NCBI GenBank assembly: GCA_964501785.1
Contig: CAZCUD010000011.1
Location: 1 to 64,000 of the forward strand
From: DATBSK01 sp964501785
GTDB lineage: Bacteria; Actinomycetota; Acidimicrobiia; IMCC26256; PALSA-555
Length of the DNA: 64,000 nt
Direction: 5' to 3'
The translations under genes and the position numbers were made by a program. Shown here piece by piece: positions 9,779 through 20,127 of this stretch. The number at the start of each line of letters is the position of its first letter. Positions within the stretch are counted from its first letter, which is position 1. Below the pieces are notes generated by a model, which worked only from the letters and a program-made list of their open reading frames with translations, made no database searches and was not told where the DNA came from.

Positions 9779-10060
9779 GTGACCGAGGTGCCGGACCCGC
9801 CCGACGACATCTCGCGGGAGGCGCCGTACCAGATGCCGTCACGCACGGCGTTCCTCCTCGCGTTCGCCAGCGTGGTGGTGGCCGGCATCTTCGGCGGGAT
9901 CATCGGCTACGGGCTCGCCGACGTCGGGTGCACCGGCGACTGCGAGGGCGCCAAGCTCCTCGGCACGCTCATCGGCTCGACGCTCGCCGCGGGAGGCGTC
10001 GGCATCGTCGCAGTCCTCGTCTTGCGCGCCATGGCCGAGTGGAAGCGCAAGCCCCGCTGA
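9779..10060 (+). CDS. Small two-helix membrane protein
   Basis: A 93-residue hypothetical protein with an acidic cytoplasmic start (TEVPDPPDDIS), two membrane helices (about 24-46 and 60-83) joined by a short loop with two cysteines (CTGDCEG), and a basic end (EWKRKPR). No domain recognised. GTG 9779 is chosen because it follows a TACGAT box by 6 nt. Confidence 0.7.
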   Translation: MTEVPDPPDDISREAPYQMPSRTAFLLAFASVVVAGIFGGIIGYGLADVGCTGDCEGAKLLGTLIGSTLAAGGVGIVAVLVLRAMAEWKRKPR

Positions 10061-10072
10061 CGACGGCTCGGT

Positions 10073-10795
10073 TCAGGCGCCGAGCGTGAGGCGCCGGAAG
10101 CCTTCCGCGTAGCGGACGCCCGCCACCCGACCGGCCTCCTCCGCGCTCTGGCGCAGGAACTCTCGGAACCACTCCCCCGTCTCGGTGAGCTGGCTCTCGT
10201 GGCGGAACAGCGCGTCGATCTTGCGCTCCATGGTCTCGGTCACGTCGACCCAGCAGTTGGGCTCGAGCGTGCCCGAGAGGAACACGAACGGCACCTGGTG
10301 CACCGCCAGGCCCTCGCGGAGCTGCGCCGCGAAGTAGTGCGGGTTCCCGGCGGCCGGCGCCACGGCGTCGAGCGTCGCCCATCCCGTCACGCGATGGTCG
10401 ACGTGGTTGACGTAGGAGTCGCCGAAGAAGATCGCAGTCGGATCGGGGCACAGCACGACCTCGGGTCGCAGCTCGCGCACGTGCCGCACGATCTGGCCTC
10501 GCAGCCGCTCGTCGTTCTCGAGCTCGCCGTCGCCATAGTCGAGGTGGAGATGACCGGCGAGTCCCAGCTCGGTCGTCGACGCCTCGGTCTCCTCGACGCG
10601 CAGCCGGGCGAGGGCGTCGAGGTCGGCGTCGGGATCGCTGGTGCCCTTGTCGCCGCGGGTCGTGATGAGCACCCACACCTCGGCGCCGGCCGCGGCCCAG
10701 CGGGCCAGCGTGCCACCCGCGGAGATCTCCGGATCGTCGGGATGCGCGTAGACCGCGAGTGCGCGCGCCGGCGTCTCGTCGACGAGCTCGCTCAC
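10073..10795 (-). CDS. PIG-L / LmbE-family deacetylase
   Basis: A 240-residue zinc-dependent N-acetyl-sugar deacetylase family member. The metal motif AHPDD is at His18-Asp20-Asp21 and the second histidine motif HVDH at 131-134. In actinobacteria this family includes MshB and Mca of mycothiol metabolism, but the sequence is a general member and no mycothiol genes are nearby. GTG start at 10795. It follows an SDR gene by 33 bp on the same strand. Confidence 0.87.
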   Translation of the reverse strand: MSELVDETPARALAVYAHPDDPEISAGGTLARWAAAGAEVWVLITTRGDKGTSDPDADLDALARLRVEETEASTTELGLAGHLHLDYGDGELENDERLRGQIVRHVRELRPEVVLCPDPTAIFFGDSYVNHVDHRVTGWATLDAVAPAAGNPHYFAAQLREGLAVHQVPFVFLSGTLEPNCWVDVTETMERKIDALFRHESQLTETGEWFREFLRQSAEEAGRVAGVRYAEGFRRLTLGA

Positions 10796-10828
10796 GACGT
10801 GGCGGGCATCGGGGTCACCATGCCGCGG

Positions 10829-11623
10829 TCACCACTTCAGGTCGAGGGTGCCTCGCATCGCGGCCTCGAACTCCTCGTCGGTGCTCGTCGAGCGGACGGC
10901 CAGCACCATCTCGGCATCGGCCCCCACCGGCCAGCGCAGCCGAGGCTCGTCGCTCTCGATCGCGTCGGCGATCGTGCCTGCCACGACCTCGGGCCCGGGT
11001 GGCTCTTCGCCGCCCGTCAGCACCTCACGCACCGCTCCCCACTCCCGTTCGAGCTCGTCGTAGGGCGGCGTGATCTCGAAGCCGTACTCCTTGCCCTGGA
11101 ACGCGGTGGAGAAGATCCCCGGCTCGATGATGCGCACGCGGACACCGAAGTGCCCGACCTCGTAGTGCAGCGCCTCGGACAAGCCCTCCAGCGCGTACTT
11201 GGACGCGGAGTAGAAGCCGCCGAGCGGTGGCGCGACTCGCCCTGCGAGCGACGTCACGTTGACGACGACCCCGTTCCCTCGCTCGCGCATGGCCGGCACC
11301 ACCGCCTGGATCATGCGCACCGCGCCGAAGAAGTTCGTCTCCATGATCCGGCGGCCGTGGTCGAGCGTGACCTGCTCGACCGGACCCGACACGCCGAACC
11401 CCGCGTTGTTCACGAGCACGTCGACGTCTCCGGCAGCCGCGACCGCATCGCGCACCGACGTGTCGTCGTCGACGTCGAGCGCGAGCTTCTCCGCGACGTC
11501 GAGATCGTCGATCGACGCAGTGCGGCGGGCGGTCGCGACGACGTCGTGTCCTCGCTTGGTCAGCTCCACCGCCGTCGCGCGACCGATCCCGGTCGAGCAT
11601 CCTGTGATCAGCACCCGTGCCAT
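10829..11623 (-). CDS. Short-chain dehydrogenase/reductase
   Basis: A 264-residue classical SDR: cofactor motif TGCSTGIG (7-14), NNAG (72-75), catalytic Ser125, Tyr138 and Lys142 (FYSASKYALEG). The subtype resembles the oxidoreductases that act on alcohols or ketones of lipids, but the substrate is unknown. ATG 11623 shares one base with the stop of the upstream threonine aldolase gene (TGATG), so the two are translationally coupled. The longer upstream open frame is not supported. Confidence 0.9.
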   Translation of the reverse strand: MARVLITGCSTGIGRATAVELTKRGHDVVATARRTASIDDLDVAEKLALDVDDDTSVRDAVAAAGDVDVLVNNAGFGVSGPVEQVTLDHGRRIMETNFFGAVRMIQAVVPAMRERGNGVVVNVTSLAGRVAPPLGGFYSASKYALEGLSEALHYEVGHFGVRVRIIEPGIFSTAFQGKEYGFEITPPYDELEREWGAVREVLTGGEEPPGPEVVAGTIADAIESDEPRLRWPVGADAEMVLAVRSTSTDEEFEAAMRGTLDLKW

Positions 11624-12666
11624 CAGGCAGCCCCTCTCCGGATCACGCGGAGCGCGTCGATCGCGCGCTCGAGTCCGGCATCGTCGACGTCCTTGTGGGT
11701 CACGAAGCGTACGGTGCGGGCATCGATCGTGCCCGAGCGGACGCCTTGCTGCTCGAGGGCCGGGACGATGCCCGGCGGCAGCGAGGTGCTCGCCGCGCAC
11801 ACGATGTTCGTCTGCACCGTCGCGGGGTCGACGCTGCCAGGGAACAGGTCGGCGACCGCCTCGGCGAGGCGCCGAGCGCGCCGATGGTCCTCGGCGAGCC
11901 GCTCGACCATCGTCTCCAGCGCCACGATCCCGGCCGCGGCCACGATCCCGCCCTGACGCAGCAGGCCCCCGAGCCGGTCACGGTGCACCCGAGCGGCGGC
12001 GATGACGTCGGCGGAGCCGCACAGCACCGAGCCCATCGGCGCCGCGAGGCCCTTCGAGAGGCAGAACATCACCGTGTCGGCCGAGGCGACCAGCTCGGCC
12101 GGCGCGACCTCGAGCGCGACGGCCGCGTTCCAGATGCGCGCCCCGTCGACGTGCACGGCAACCCCCGCCGCGCGGGCCTCCGCGACGACCGGCGCGACCT
12201 CGGCCGCCGACGACGGACGCCCGCCCGCCGGCATGTGCGTGTTCTCCAGCACCAACGCGCTGATCGCCGGGAGGTGGTGGTCCTGATCGGCGCAGGCGTC
12301 GCGCACCGCGCCCGGGTCGGGCAGCCCCTGGTCGTCGGGCAGCGGGTGCAGCTGGACCCCGGCGAGCATCGCCGTCGCCGCGTCCTCGTAGCGGCACACG
12401 TGCGACCGCGCCGGGCAGAGCACCTCCGAGCCCGGCCGCGCGAGGACGTGGAGCGCGACCTGGTTGGCCATCCGACCCGAGGGAGTGAAGAGCCCGGCCT
12501 CCTTGCCGAGCAGCGCCGCGGCGAGCGACTCCAGGCGCGCGAGGGTCGGGTCCTCTCGGTACGCGTCGTCTCCGACCTCGGCCTCTGCCATCGCGGTGCG
12601 CATCTCCGACGTCGGTCGCGTCACCGTGTCGGAGCGAAGGTCGACGACGCGCTCCGACGTCGTCAC
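11623..12666 (-). CDS. ltaE: Low-specificity threonine aldolase
   Basis: A 347-residue PLP enzyme that splits threonine or allo-threonine to glycine and acetaldehyde. It begins with the family signature DLRSDTVTRPT (9-19); the cofactor-binding Asp174 is in HVDGARIWN and the Schiff-base Lys205 in MFCLSKGLAAPMGS. The GTG start at 12666 overlaps the tesB stop by 4 bp. It lies in a five-gene minus-strand chain from phosphofructokinase to PIG-L. Confidence 0.9.
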   Translation of the reverse strand: MTTSERVVDLRSDTVTRPTSEMRTAMAEAEVGDDAYREDPTLARLESLAAALLGKEAGLFTPSGRMANQVALHVLARPGSEVLCPARSHVCRYEDAATAMLAGVQLHPLPDDQGLPDPGAVRDACADQDHHLPAISALVLENTHMPAGGRPSSAAEVAPVVAEARAAGVAVHVDGARIWNAAVALEVAPAELVASADTVMFCLSKGLAAPMGSVLCGSADVIAAARVHRDRLGGLLRQGGIVAAAGIVALETMVERLAEDHRRARRLAEAVADLFPGSVDPATVQTNIVCAASTSLPPGIVPALEQQGVRSGTIDARTVRFVTHKDVDDAGLERAIDALRVIRRGAA

Positions 12667-13555
12667 GATGCGGCCGCGCCGTGCGGACGGATCGGGCGGA
12701 TCAAGCCCTCCTGCATCACCGTCACCGCGAGCGCCCCGTCGCGCCGGAAGACGTGCCCGAGCGCGAGGCCGCGCGCGTTGGACGCCGACGGGCTCGTCTG
12801 GTGGTACAGCAACCACTCGTCGGCCCGGAACGGACGGTGGAACCACATCGCGTGGTCGAGGCTCGCCATCTCGAAGTCACCGTCGAACTTGATCGCATGC
12901 GGCAACGTCGCGGTGTTGAGCAACGTCAGGTCGGATGCGTAGGCCACGATGCACGCGTGCAGGAGCGGATCGTCGGGAAGGCGACCGTTCGACCGGATCC
13001 ACACGTCCTGGGTCGGCTCGCGCGGTCCGGGCGTGAGCCACTCCGGGTCCTCGACCGGACGGGAGTCGATCGGCCGCGGCCGACCCAACCAGTCGATGAA
13101 GTCCTGGCTGAACCGATCGAGGTGCGGCTCGATCCGCTCTCGGAACGTCGGCAGCTCTTCGGGGCCGGGAACGACCGGCATCGGCATCGCGTGGTCGGGC
13201 CCCGTCTCGACGATCTGGAACGAGGCCGCGAGGTTGAAGATGGCGCGTCCGTGCTGGATGGCGACGACCCGGCGGGTCGTGAACGAGCGTCCGTCCCTGA
13301 TCCGATCGACCTCGTACACGATCGGCACGGTCGGATCACCGGGACGCAGGAAGTACGCGTGCAGCGAGTCGACCGGCCGATCGGGCTCGACCGTGCGGCC
13401 CGCCGCGATCAGCGCCTGGGCGGCGACCTGCCCACCGAACACGCGCTGCTGGTCCTCCTTCGGGCTCGTCCCGCGGAAGAGGTTGACCTCCAGGGGCTCG
13501 AGCTCGAGCAGCTCGAGCAGCGCGCCGAGCGGCTCGCTGGTCGAGTCCTCGTCGT

Positions 13556-13559
<4 letters not shown>
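12663..13559 (-). CDS. tesB: Acyl-CoA thioesterase II
   Basis: A 298-residue double-hotdog thioesterase hydrolysing medium- and long-chain acyl-CoA. The N-terminal signature RVFGGQVAAQALIAAGRTV and the second hotdog with SLDHAMWFHRPFRADEWLLY, which carries the catalytic Asp, are intact. Both ends overlap neighbours by 4 bp (GTGA with the PFK stop upstream and with the aldolase start downstream). Fits the acyl-CoA-rich context of the window. Confidence 0.93.
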
Positions 13560-14584
<1,025 letters not shown>

Positions 14585-14611
14585 TGCCCGCAATCCTGAC
14601 AGGCCGATCAC

Positions 14612-14617
14612 TACCCT
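14612..14617 (+). promoter_or_regulatory. -10 box of a probable leaderless promoter
   Basis: TACCCT ends 7 nt before the GTG at 14625 in the 40-bp divergent gap with the phosphofructokinase gene; no ribosome-binding site is visible. Confidence 0.45.
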
Positions 14618-14624
14618 CGTCGCG

Positions 14625-15086
14625 GTGCGCACGAGCACGACCGAACGGCTGCGGGCCGCGGCCACCGCGACCCTCGCGCCCGGTGAGCAGATCACCGACA
14701 CCGGCATCTGCTGGGCCGTCGCGCGCCGCGACGGCGTGCCGCTGCTGTTCCAGGCCCGCCGCCAGTACTGGGTCGTGCTGACCGATCGACGCCTCCTCGT
14801 CTTCGACCGCCAGCGCGGGGGGCCCGAGGCCGGCGATCTCGTGCTCGGCAAGCGCTTCGACTTCTTCGCGCTCGAGTCGGTCAAGAAGGTCCGACCCCTG
14901 CTCCAGGTCCGGGTCGAGGGCGCGAACGGGAGCCATCAGGTGCTGGAGTTCCGTCCGGGGCACCGCGCCCTCGGCACCGAGGTGGCGTCCCGGATGCGCG
15001 AGCGCACCGACGCACCGACCCCGCCGTCGTCCTCGGCCGATCCGGTCGCCGACGCGACCTCCGCGGCGTTCTGGGGCGAGCGCTAG
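14625..15086 (+). CDS. Conserved hypothetical protein (PH-like fold suspected)
   Basis: A 153-residue protein whose core (QYWVVLTDRRLLVFDRQ ... FDFFALESVKKVRPLLQVRVE) alternates strands in the manner of bacterial pleckstrin-homology-like domains of the YvbH/bPH type; the assignment is only suggestive. The last 25 residues are Ser/Pro/Ala-rich. Ten bases separate it from glpK, so they probably share a transcript. GTG start follows a TACCCT box by 7 nt. Confidence 0.7.
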   Translation: MRTSTTERLRAAATATLAPGEQITDTGICWAVARRDGVPLLFQARRQYWVVLTDRRLLVFDRQRGGPEAGDLVLGKRFDFFALESVKKVRPLLQVRVEGANGSHQVLEFRPGHRALGTEVASRMRERTDAPTPPSSSADPVADATSAAFWGER

Positions 15087-15096
15087 AACGCTCCCC

Positions 15097-16593
15097 ATGG
15101 CGATCGTCCTCTCGATCGACGCCGGCACGACCGGGGTCCGCACGCACGCGATCGACGACGGCGGCCGCGTCGTGCGCACCTCGTACCGAGAGTTCCCCCA
15201 GCACTTCCCGCGGCCGGGTTGGGTCGAGCACGACGCCGACGAGATCTGGGCCGCGACGAGCGAGACGCTCGCCGACGTCACGAGCGCGCTCCGCGACGAC
15301 GGCGCCACGATCGCCGGGATCGGGATCACCAACCAGCGCGAGACGACCGTGGTCTGGGACCGGCGCACCGGTGCGCTGCCGCACCGGGCGATCGTCTGGC
15401 AGGACCGGCGCACCGCGCCCCGGTGCGACGAGCTCCGTGCCGCGGGAGTCGAGCCGCTCGTGCGGGACCGCACCGGGCTCGTGCTCGACCCGTACTTCTC
15501 CGCGACGAAGCTCGAGTGGCTGTTCGGTGCCGGTGGCCTCGAGCCCTCGCCCGACCTCGCGTTCGGCACGGTCGACTCGTGGATCCTGTGGCGTCTCACC
15601 GGCGGCCCCGACGGTGGCGAGCACGCGACCGACACCACGAACGCGAGCCGCACGATGCTCTTCGACATCGACCGCCGCGCGTGGTCCGACGAGCTCCTCG
15701 ACGTGTTCGGCATCCCGCGTTCGTGCCTGCCCGAGGTGCGCCCCAGCTGCGGACGGCTCGGGACGACGCACCCCGCCGCGGCCGCGGGGTTGAAGGTGCC
15801 GGTCAGCGGGATCGCCGGCGACCAGCAGGCCGCCCTCTTCGGGCAGGCCTGCTTCGAGCCCGGCATGACGAAGAACACCTACGGCACCGGCTCGTTCGTC
15901 CTCATGAACCTCGGCGCCGAGCATCCGGCACCCGTCGACGGCCTGCTCACCACCGTCGCGTGGACCATCGGCGACGAGATCACCTACGCGCTCGAAGGCG
16001 CGATCTTCGTCACGGGTGCCGCGGTGCAGTGGCTGCGCGACGGGCTCGGCGTGATCGCGGATGCGGCCGAGCTCGGGCCGCTCGCGGAGAGCGTGCCCGA
16101 CTCGGGTGGCGTCGCGTTCGTGCCCGCGTTCACCGGGCTCGGCTCGCCGTGGTGGGATCCGTACGCGCGCGGCACCGTGCTCGGCCTGAGCCGCGGGACG
16201 GGGCGCGCGCACCTCGCCCGCGCCGTCGTCGACGCGATGGTCTGGCAGACCTACGACGTCGTGGAGGCGATGACCGAGGCGTCGGGACGCGCGGTCAGCG
16301 AGCTGCGTGCCGACGGTGGCGCCAGCGTCATGGACCTGCTCTGCCAGAGCCAGGCCGACGTCCTCGACGTGACCGTCCGCCGGCCCTCGGTCCCGGAGAC
16401 GACCGCGCTCGGCGCCGCCTACCTCGCCGGCATCGCCGAAGGGGTGTGGTCGTCCCCCCGGGACGCGGCGGCCGCCTGGCACGCCGACGCGACCTTCGAG
16501 CCGTCCGCGCCGAAGGAGCAGGTGGACGCCGCGCGGCGGCAGTGGCGGCGAGCGGTCGAGCGTGCCCGCGCGTGGGCCACCGACGACGACTGA
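15097..16593 (+). CDS. glpK: Glycerol kinase
   Basis: A 498-residue FGGY kinase phosphorylating glycerol to sn-glycerol 3-phosphate. The ATP-binding start LSIDAGTTGVRTHAID, the substrate segment GITNQRETTVVWDR with TGALPHRAIVWQDRRT, and the C-terminal GTVLGLSRGTGRAHLARA and DGGASVMDLLCQ blocks match GlpK closely, and length is typical. No glpF transporter or glpD dehydrogenase lies beside it. The product feeds glycerolipid synthesis, consistent with the acyltransferase next door. Confidence 0.93.
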   Translation: MAIVLSIDAGTTGVRTHAIDDGGRVVRTSYREFPQHFPRPGWVEHDADEIWAATSETLADVTSALRDDGATIAGIGITNQRETTVVWDRRTGALPHRAIVWQDRRTAPRCDELRAAGVEPLVRDRTGLVLDPYFSATKLEWLFGAGGLEPSPDLAFGTVDSWILWRLTGGPDGGEHATDTTNASRTMLFDIDRRAWSDELLDVFGIPRSCLPEVRPSCGRLGTTHPAAAAGLKVPVSGIAGDQQAALFGQACFEPGMTKNTYGTGSFVLMNLGAEHPAPVDGLLTTVAWTIGDEITYALEGAIFVTGAAVQWLRDGLGVIADAAELGPLAESVPDSGGVAFVPAFTGLGSPWWDPYARGTVLGLSRGTGRAHLARAVVDAMVWQTYDVVEAMTEASGRAVSELRADGGASVMDLLCQSQADVLDVTVRRPSVPETTALGAAYLAGIAEGVWSSPRDAAAAWHADATFEPSAPKEQVDAARRQWRRAVERARAWATDDD

Positions 16594-16605
16594 GCGGCTC
16601 GGAGC

Positions 16606-16625
16606 GCGACCGCGGCGCGGGTCGC
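16606..16625. terminator. Weak hairpin between convergent glpK and plsC
   Basis: GCGACC, 8-nt loop, GGTCGC in the 31-bp convergent gap. The stem is short and lacks a U-tract; it is the only candidate terminator at this junction. Confidence 0.3.
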
Positions 16626-17323
16626 TACGCGGGCTGGAGCGTGGGGACGTGCGCGACGTCGACGGGCACGTCCTCGGCCTTCTTGGTCGCGTACGTGTCC
16701 TGGTACTCGTAGCACTCGCACAGCTGCACGATCTCGAACATCACCTCGTCGGTGAGCTGACGCAGGGCCATGCGCTCGTCGGCGTGGACGAAGTGCTCGG
16801 CCGCGATCGGTTGACCGAACCGCACGTGGACGGTCTTGAACAGACGCGGCAGCTTCTTGTCGGTGGGCTGGCACTCGTCGGTGCCGACCAGCCCGACCGG
16901 GATCACGGGAGCGCCGGTGCGCCGCGCGAGGCGGGCGACGCCGGTGTGCCCGCGGTGGGTGAGCCCGTCCCGGGTGCGGGTGCCCTCGGGATAGATCCCG
17001 AACACGCCACCTCGCTCGAGCACCTCCGTCGCCGCGGCGAGGGCACCCTCGCTCGCCGAACCGCCTTCGCGGCGGATCGGGATCTGACCCACCGACCGGA
17101 AGAACCACGCGGTCTTGCGGTCGTCGAAGTACTCGGCCTTCGCCACGTACGTGACGCGCCGACGGATGACGAGCGGCAGGAAGATGGAGTCGAGGAACGA
17201 GCGGTGGTTGGCCGCGAGGATGACGGGTCCGCGCCGGGGGACGTGCTCGCGACCGTCGACCCGGACGCGGTAGACGAGCCGCAGGACCGGCGTCAGCACG
17301 ACCTTCATGAGCCAGTACGCCAT
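16625..17323 (-). CDS. plsC: 1-acyl-sn-glycerol-3-phosphate acyltransferase
   Basis: A 232-residue PlsC-type acyltransferase transferring an acyl group to lysophosphatidate. The catalytic NHxxxxD motif is NHRSFLD with His40 and Asp45, and the substrate motif EGTR is Glu112-Arg115 (YPEGTRTRDG). A short hydrophobic N-terminus (WLMKVVLTPVLRLVY) may anchor it to the membrane. Several paralogues are usual in actinobacteria, so lysophosphatidate specificity is probable rather than certain. Confidence 0.88.
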   Translation of the reverse strand: MAYWLMKVVLTPVLRLVYRVRVDGREHVPRRGPVILAANHRSFLDSIFLPLVIRRRVTYVAKAEYFDDRKTAWFFRSVGQIPIRREGGSASEGALAAATEVLERGGVFGIYPEGTRTRDGLTHRGHTGVARLARRTGAPVIPVGLVGTDECQPTDKKLPRLFKTVHVRFGQPIAAEHFVHADERMALRQLTDEVMFEIVQLCECYEYQDTYATKKAEDVPVDVAHVPTLQPA

Positions 17324-17379
17324 GGGTGGGTTCAGACTAGGGCCAGATCCCCGGTCGTTCGACTGGCAGACTCCCGGCC

Positions 17380-17931
17380 GTGACCGACCCGCCGGCCCCC
17401 CGCCCCCGCCCGGTGCTCGAGGGCGCGATCCGCCAGATCGGGTACGTCGTGCCCGACCTCGACGCGGCGATCGCGCCCTGGCTGGAGCTCGGCACCGGCC
17501 CGTGGCTCACGATCCGCGACATGCCCCAGCATGGCTGTCGCTATCGGGGCGAGCCGTGCGACCCGACCATCTCGGTCGCCTTCTCGAGCTCCGGACCGCT
17601 CCAGATCGAGCTGATCCAGCCCCACGGCGACACGCCGAGCATCTACCGCGAGTTCCTCGACGCGGGGCACACCGGCTTCCACCAGCTCGCGTGGTGGACG
17701 ACCGACTTCGACGCGCTCCTCGACCGGGCCGAGGCCGCCGGCTGGGCGACGGTGTTCTCCGGCGACGCGGGCGGAGTCACCCGGTTCGCGTACTTCGAGC
17801 CTGCGCCGAGCGTCGCCACCATCGTGGAGGTCATGGAGCTGAACGACGCGACCCAGGGTCTGGCCGACGTCGTCGACGCGGCGGTGGCGGCCTGGGACGG
17901 CACGACCGACCCGGTGCGACCGCTGTTCTAG
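17380..17931 (+). CDS. VOC-family (glyoxalase-like) protein
   Basis: A 183-residue protein of the vicinal-oxygen-chelate fold with two beta-alpha-beta-beta-beta modules: AIRQIGYVVPDLDAAIAPW at the start and GFHQLAWWTTDFDALLDRA in the second module. Putative metal residues include the His of GFHQ and Glu of IQIELIQP, EVME. Substrate unknown. The GTG lies 7 nt after CAGACT (17367-17372), a possible leaderless -10. Confidence 0.78.
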   Translation: MTDPPAPRPRPVLEGAIRQIGYVVPDLDAAIAPWLELGTGPWLTIRDMPQHGCRYRGEPCDPTISVAFSSSGPLQIELIQPHGDTPSIYREFLDAGHTGFHQLAWWTTDFDALLDRAEAAGWATVFSGDAGGVTRFAYFEPAPSVATIVEVMELNDATQGLADVVDAAVAAWDGTTDPVRPLF

Positions 17932-17937
17932 CGAGCG

Positions 17938-19161
17938 CTACCCGAGCTTGGTGAGCGCCCGGCGGATGTTGCGCACCGCCTGGGTGATCCGCTGCTCGTT
18001 CTCCACGAGCGCGAAGCGCACGAAGCCCTCGCCACCGGGGCCGAACCCGACGCCGGGAGAGACCGCGACCTTCGCCTCACGCACGAGGAGCTTGGCGAAG
18101 TCGATGCTGCCGAGCTCCTCGTACGGCTCGGGGATCGGCGCCCACGCGAACATCGTGCCGCGAGGACGCGCGATGTCCCAGCCCGCGCGCGCGAGCCCGT
18201 CGACCAGCGCGTCGCGCCGGCTCCGGTAGATGGCGTTCACCTCGCGAGGGAAGTCGGGCGCCTCGTTCATCGCGACCGTCGCCGCGATCTGGATCGGCTG
18301 GAACGTTCCGTAGTCGAGATAGCTCTTGAGCTTCGCGAGCGCGGCCACCACCTCGGCGTTGCCGAGCACGAACCCCATTCGCCAGCCCGCCATCGAGAAC
18401 GACTTGGTGAGCGTGTACAGCTCGACCGCGACCTCGCTCGCGCCGGGGACCTGGAGGATCGACGGCGGCTCGTACCCGTCGAAGCCGAGGTCGGCGTAGG
18501 CGAAGTCGTGCACGAGCAGCACCTCGTGCTCGCGAGCGAAGTCGACCATGCGCTGCATGAAGGCCAGGTCGACGCACGCGGTGGTGGGGTTGTGGGGGAA
18601 CGAGAGGACGATCACCCGCGGACGGGGCCAGGAGTCCTCCCAGGCCTCGAGCAGGTTGTCGAAGAAGTCGTGCTCGGGCCCCGAGGCACGGTCCGCGGCG
18701 CCGCCGGCGGGCCGCTCGGGCCCCAGGCGGACGTGGCGGATCTCCGCTCCCGCGAACAGCGGGCCCCAGATGTGGATCGGGTACGACGGGCTCGGCACCA
18801 TGGCCGCGTCGCCCGGCCCGAGGAGCACCCACATGAGGTGCGAGAAGCCCTCCTTGGCGCCGATGGTCGAGCAGGCCTGCGTCTCGGGATCGAGCTCCAC
18901 GCCGAACTTCCGCCGGTAGAGGTCGGTCACGGCCATCCGCAGCTTGGGGATGCCCCGACTCATGGAGTACCGGTGGTTGCGCGGGTTCTGGATCGCCTCG
19001 CACACCTTCTCCAGCGCGACCGGGGGCGGCGTCAGGTCGGGGTTGCCGAAGCCCAGGTCGATGACGTCCTCGCCGGCGCGCCGGGCCTCGATCTTGAGCG
19101 AGTCGATCGTGGCGAAGACGTAGGGCGGGAGCGCGTCGATCCGACGGAACTGGCGTGACAT
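17938..19161 (-). CDS. Class I/II aminotransferase (alanine transaminase AlaC type)
   Basis: A 407-residue fold-type I PLP enzyme. Cofactor contacts are clear: Asn191 (FPHNPTTACVD), Asp219 and Tyr222 (VHDFAYADLGF), Schiff-base Lys253 in TLTKSFSMAGWRMGF with Arg261, and the C-terminal GFVRFALVENEQRI. The closest remembered family is the alanine/aspartate transaminase group that includes AlaC. ATG 19161 gives the normal N-terminus (SRQFRRIDALPPYVF); longer open sequence upstream is not coding. Convergent with the VOC gene, 6 bp apart. Confidence 0.88.
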   Translation of the reverse strand: MSRQFRRIDALPPYVFATIDSLKIEARRAGEDVIDLGFGNPDLTPPPVALEKVCEAIQNPRNHRYSMSRGIPKLRMAVTDLYRRKFGVELDPETQACSTIGAKEGFSHLMWVLLGPGDAAMVPSPSYPIHIWGPLFAGAEIRHVRLGPERPAGGAADRASGPEHDFFDNLLEAWEDSWPRPRVIVLSFPHNPTTACVDLAFMQRMVDFAREHEVLLVHDFAYADLGFDGYEPPSILQVPGASEVAVELYTLTKSFSMAGWRMGFVLGNAEVVAALAKLKSYLDYGTFQPIQIAATVAMNEAPDFPREVNAIYRSRRDALVDGLARAGWDIARPRGTMFAWAPIPEPYEELGSIDFAKLLVREAKVAVSPGVGFGPGGEGFVRFALVENEQRITQAVRNIRRALTKLG

Positions 19162-19277
19162 CGCGACCACGGTACCAAGCAGGTGTTCCGTTCCTCGCGC
19201 TATACCCTCCTTCCCCTCGCGCCCCTCTCGGCAGCATCCGAGCACCCCCGGCGATCCGGTTCCCCAGGAGGACACGA

Positions 19278-20117
19278 ATGAGCGAATCCGTCACCTCGCA
19301 GCCCGAGGCGCTCGAACGCCTCGACATCTCGAACGAGGACTGCATCGTCGAGCGCGACGGCCCGGTCGTCATCATCACGATGAACCGGCCCGAGAAGAAG
19401 AACTCGTTGAGCGCCACGATGCTCGTGGGGCTGGCCGACGCGTACACCTACGTGGACGACAACGACGACGTGCGCGCCGCGATCCTCACCGGCGCAGGCG
19501 GGACGTTCTCGTCGGGCATGGACCTCGTGTCGATGAACGCGCCGCGCAGCGAGTACGTGGACAAGCGCATGTCGGAGGAGCCCAACCTGCACTGGAAGGG
19601 GCTCCTGCGCGACTACCGCTGCTCGAAGCCGATGATCGCCGCGGTCGAGGGCCATGCGGTCGCCGGCGGCACCGAGATGCTCCAGGGCACCGACATCCGC
19701 ATCGCGGGCGAGGGCGCGATCTTCGGAGTGTGGGAGGGCAAGCGCGGGCTGTTCCCGCTCGGGGGCTCCGCGTGCCGGCTCCCCCGCCAGATCCCCTACA
19801 CGATCGCGATGGACATCCTGCTGTCGTCGCGACCGGTGACCGCGATCGAGGCCAAGGAGATCGGCCTGATCGGTCGCGTCGTGCCCGACGGGCAGGCGCT
19901 GTCCGCCGCGAGGGCCGTCGCCGCCCAGGTCGCCGAGTGCGGACCGCTCTCGACCAAGGCCATCCTGCGCGCGTGGCGCGAGACCGAGCACATGTCCGAC
20001 GCCGAGGCGATGCAGCACCAGGACCCGATCGGGTGGGAGGTCTTCGCGAGCGAGGACGCGAAGGAGGGGCCGCGGGCGTTCGCCGAGAAGCGCACGCCCG
20101 TCTTCAAGGGTCGTTGA
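19278..20117 (+). CDS. Crotonase / enoyl-CoA hydratase family protein
   Basis: A 279-residue crotonase-fold enzyme. The oxyanion-hole segments are GTFSSGMDLVSM and AVEGHAVAGGTEMLQGTDIR; the position that usually holds the first catalytic Glu is in the GVWEGKRGLFPLGG helix. The C-terminal FAEKRTPVFKGR matches actinobacterial EchA proteins. A strong AGGAGG (19266-19271) 6 nt before ATG 19278 fixes the start. A 116-bp divergent gap separates it from the aminotransferase gene; no convincing operator was found there. Confidence 0.9.
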   Translation: MSESVTSQPEALERLDISNEDCIVERDGPVVIITMNRPEKKNSLSATMLVGLADAYTYVDDNDDVRAAILTGAGGTFSSGMDLVSMNAPRSEYVDKRMSEEPNLHWKGLLRDYRCSKPMIAAVEGHAVAGGTEMLQGTDIRIAGEGAIFGVWEGKRGLFPLGGSACRLPRQIPYTIAMDILLSSRPVTAIEAKEIGLIGRVVPDGQALSAARAVAAQVAECGPLSTKAILRAWRETEHMSDAEAMQHQDPIGWEVFASEDAKEGPRAFAEKRTPVFKGR

Positions 20118-20127
20118 CCACCGTCCC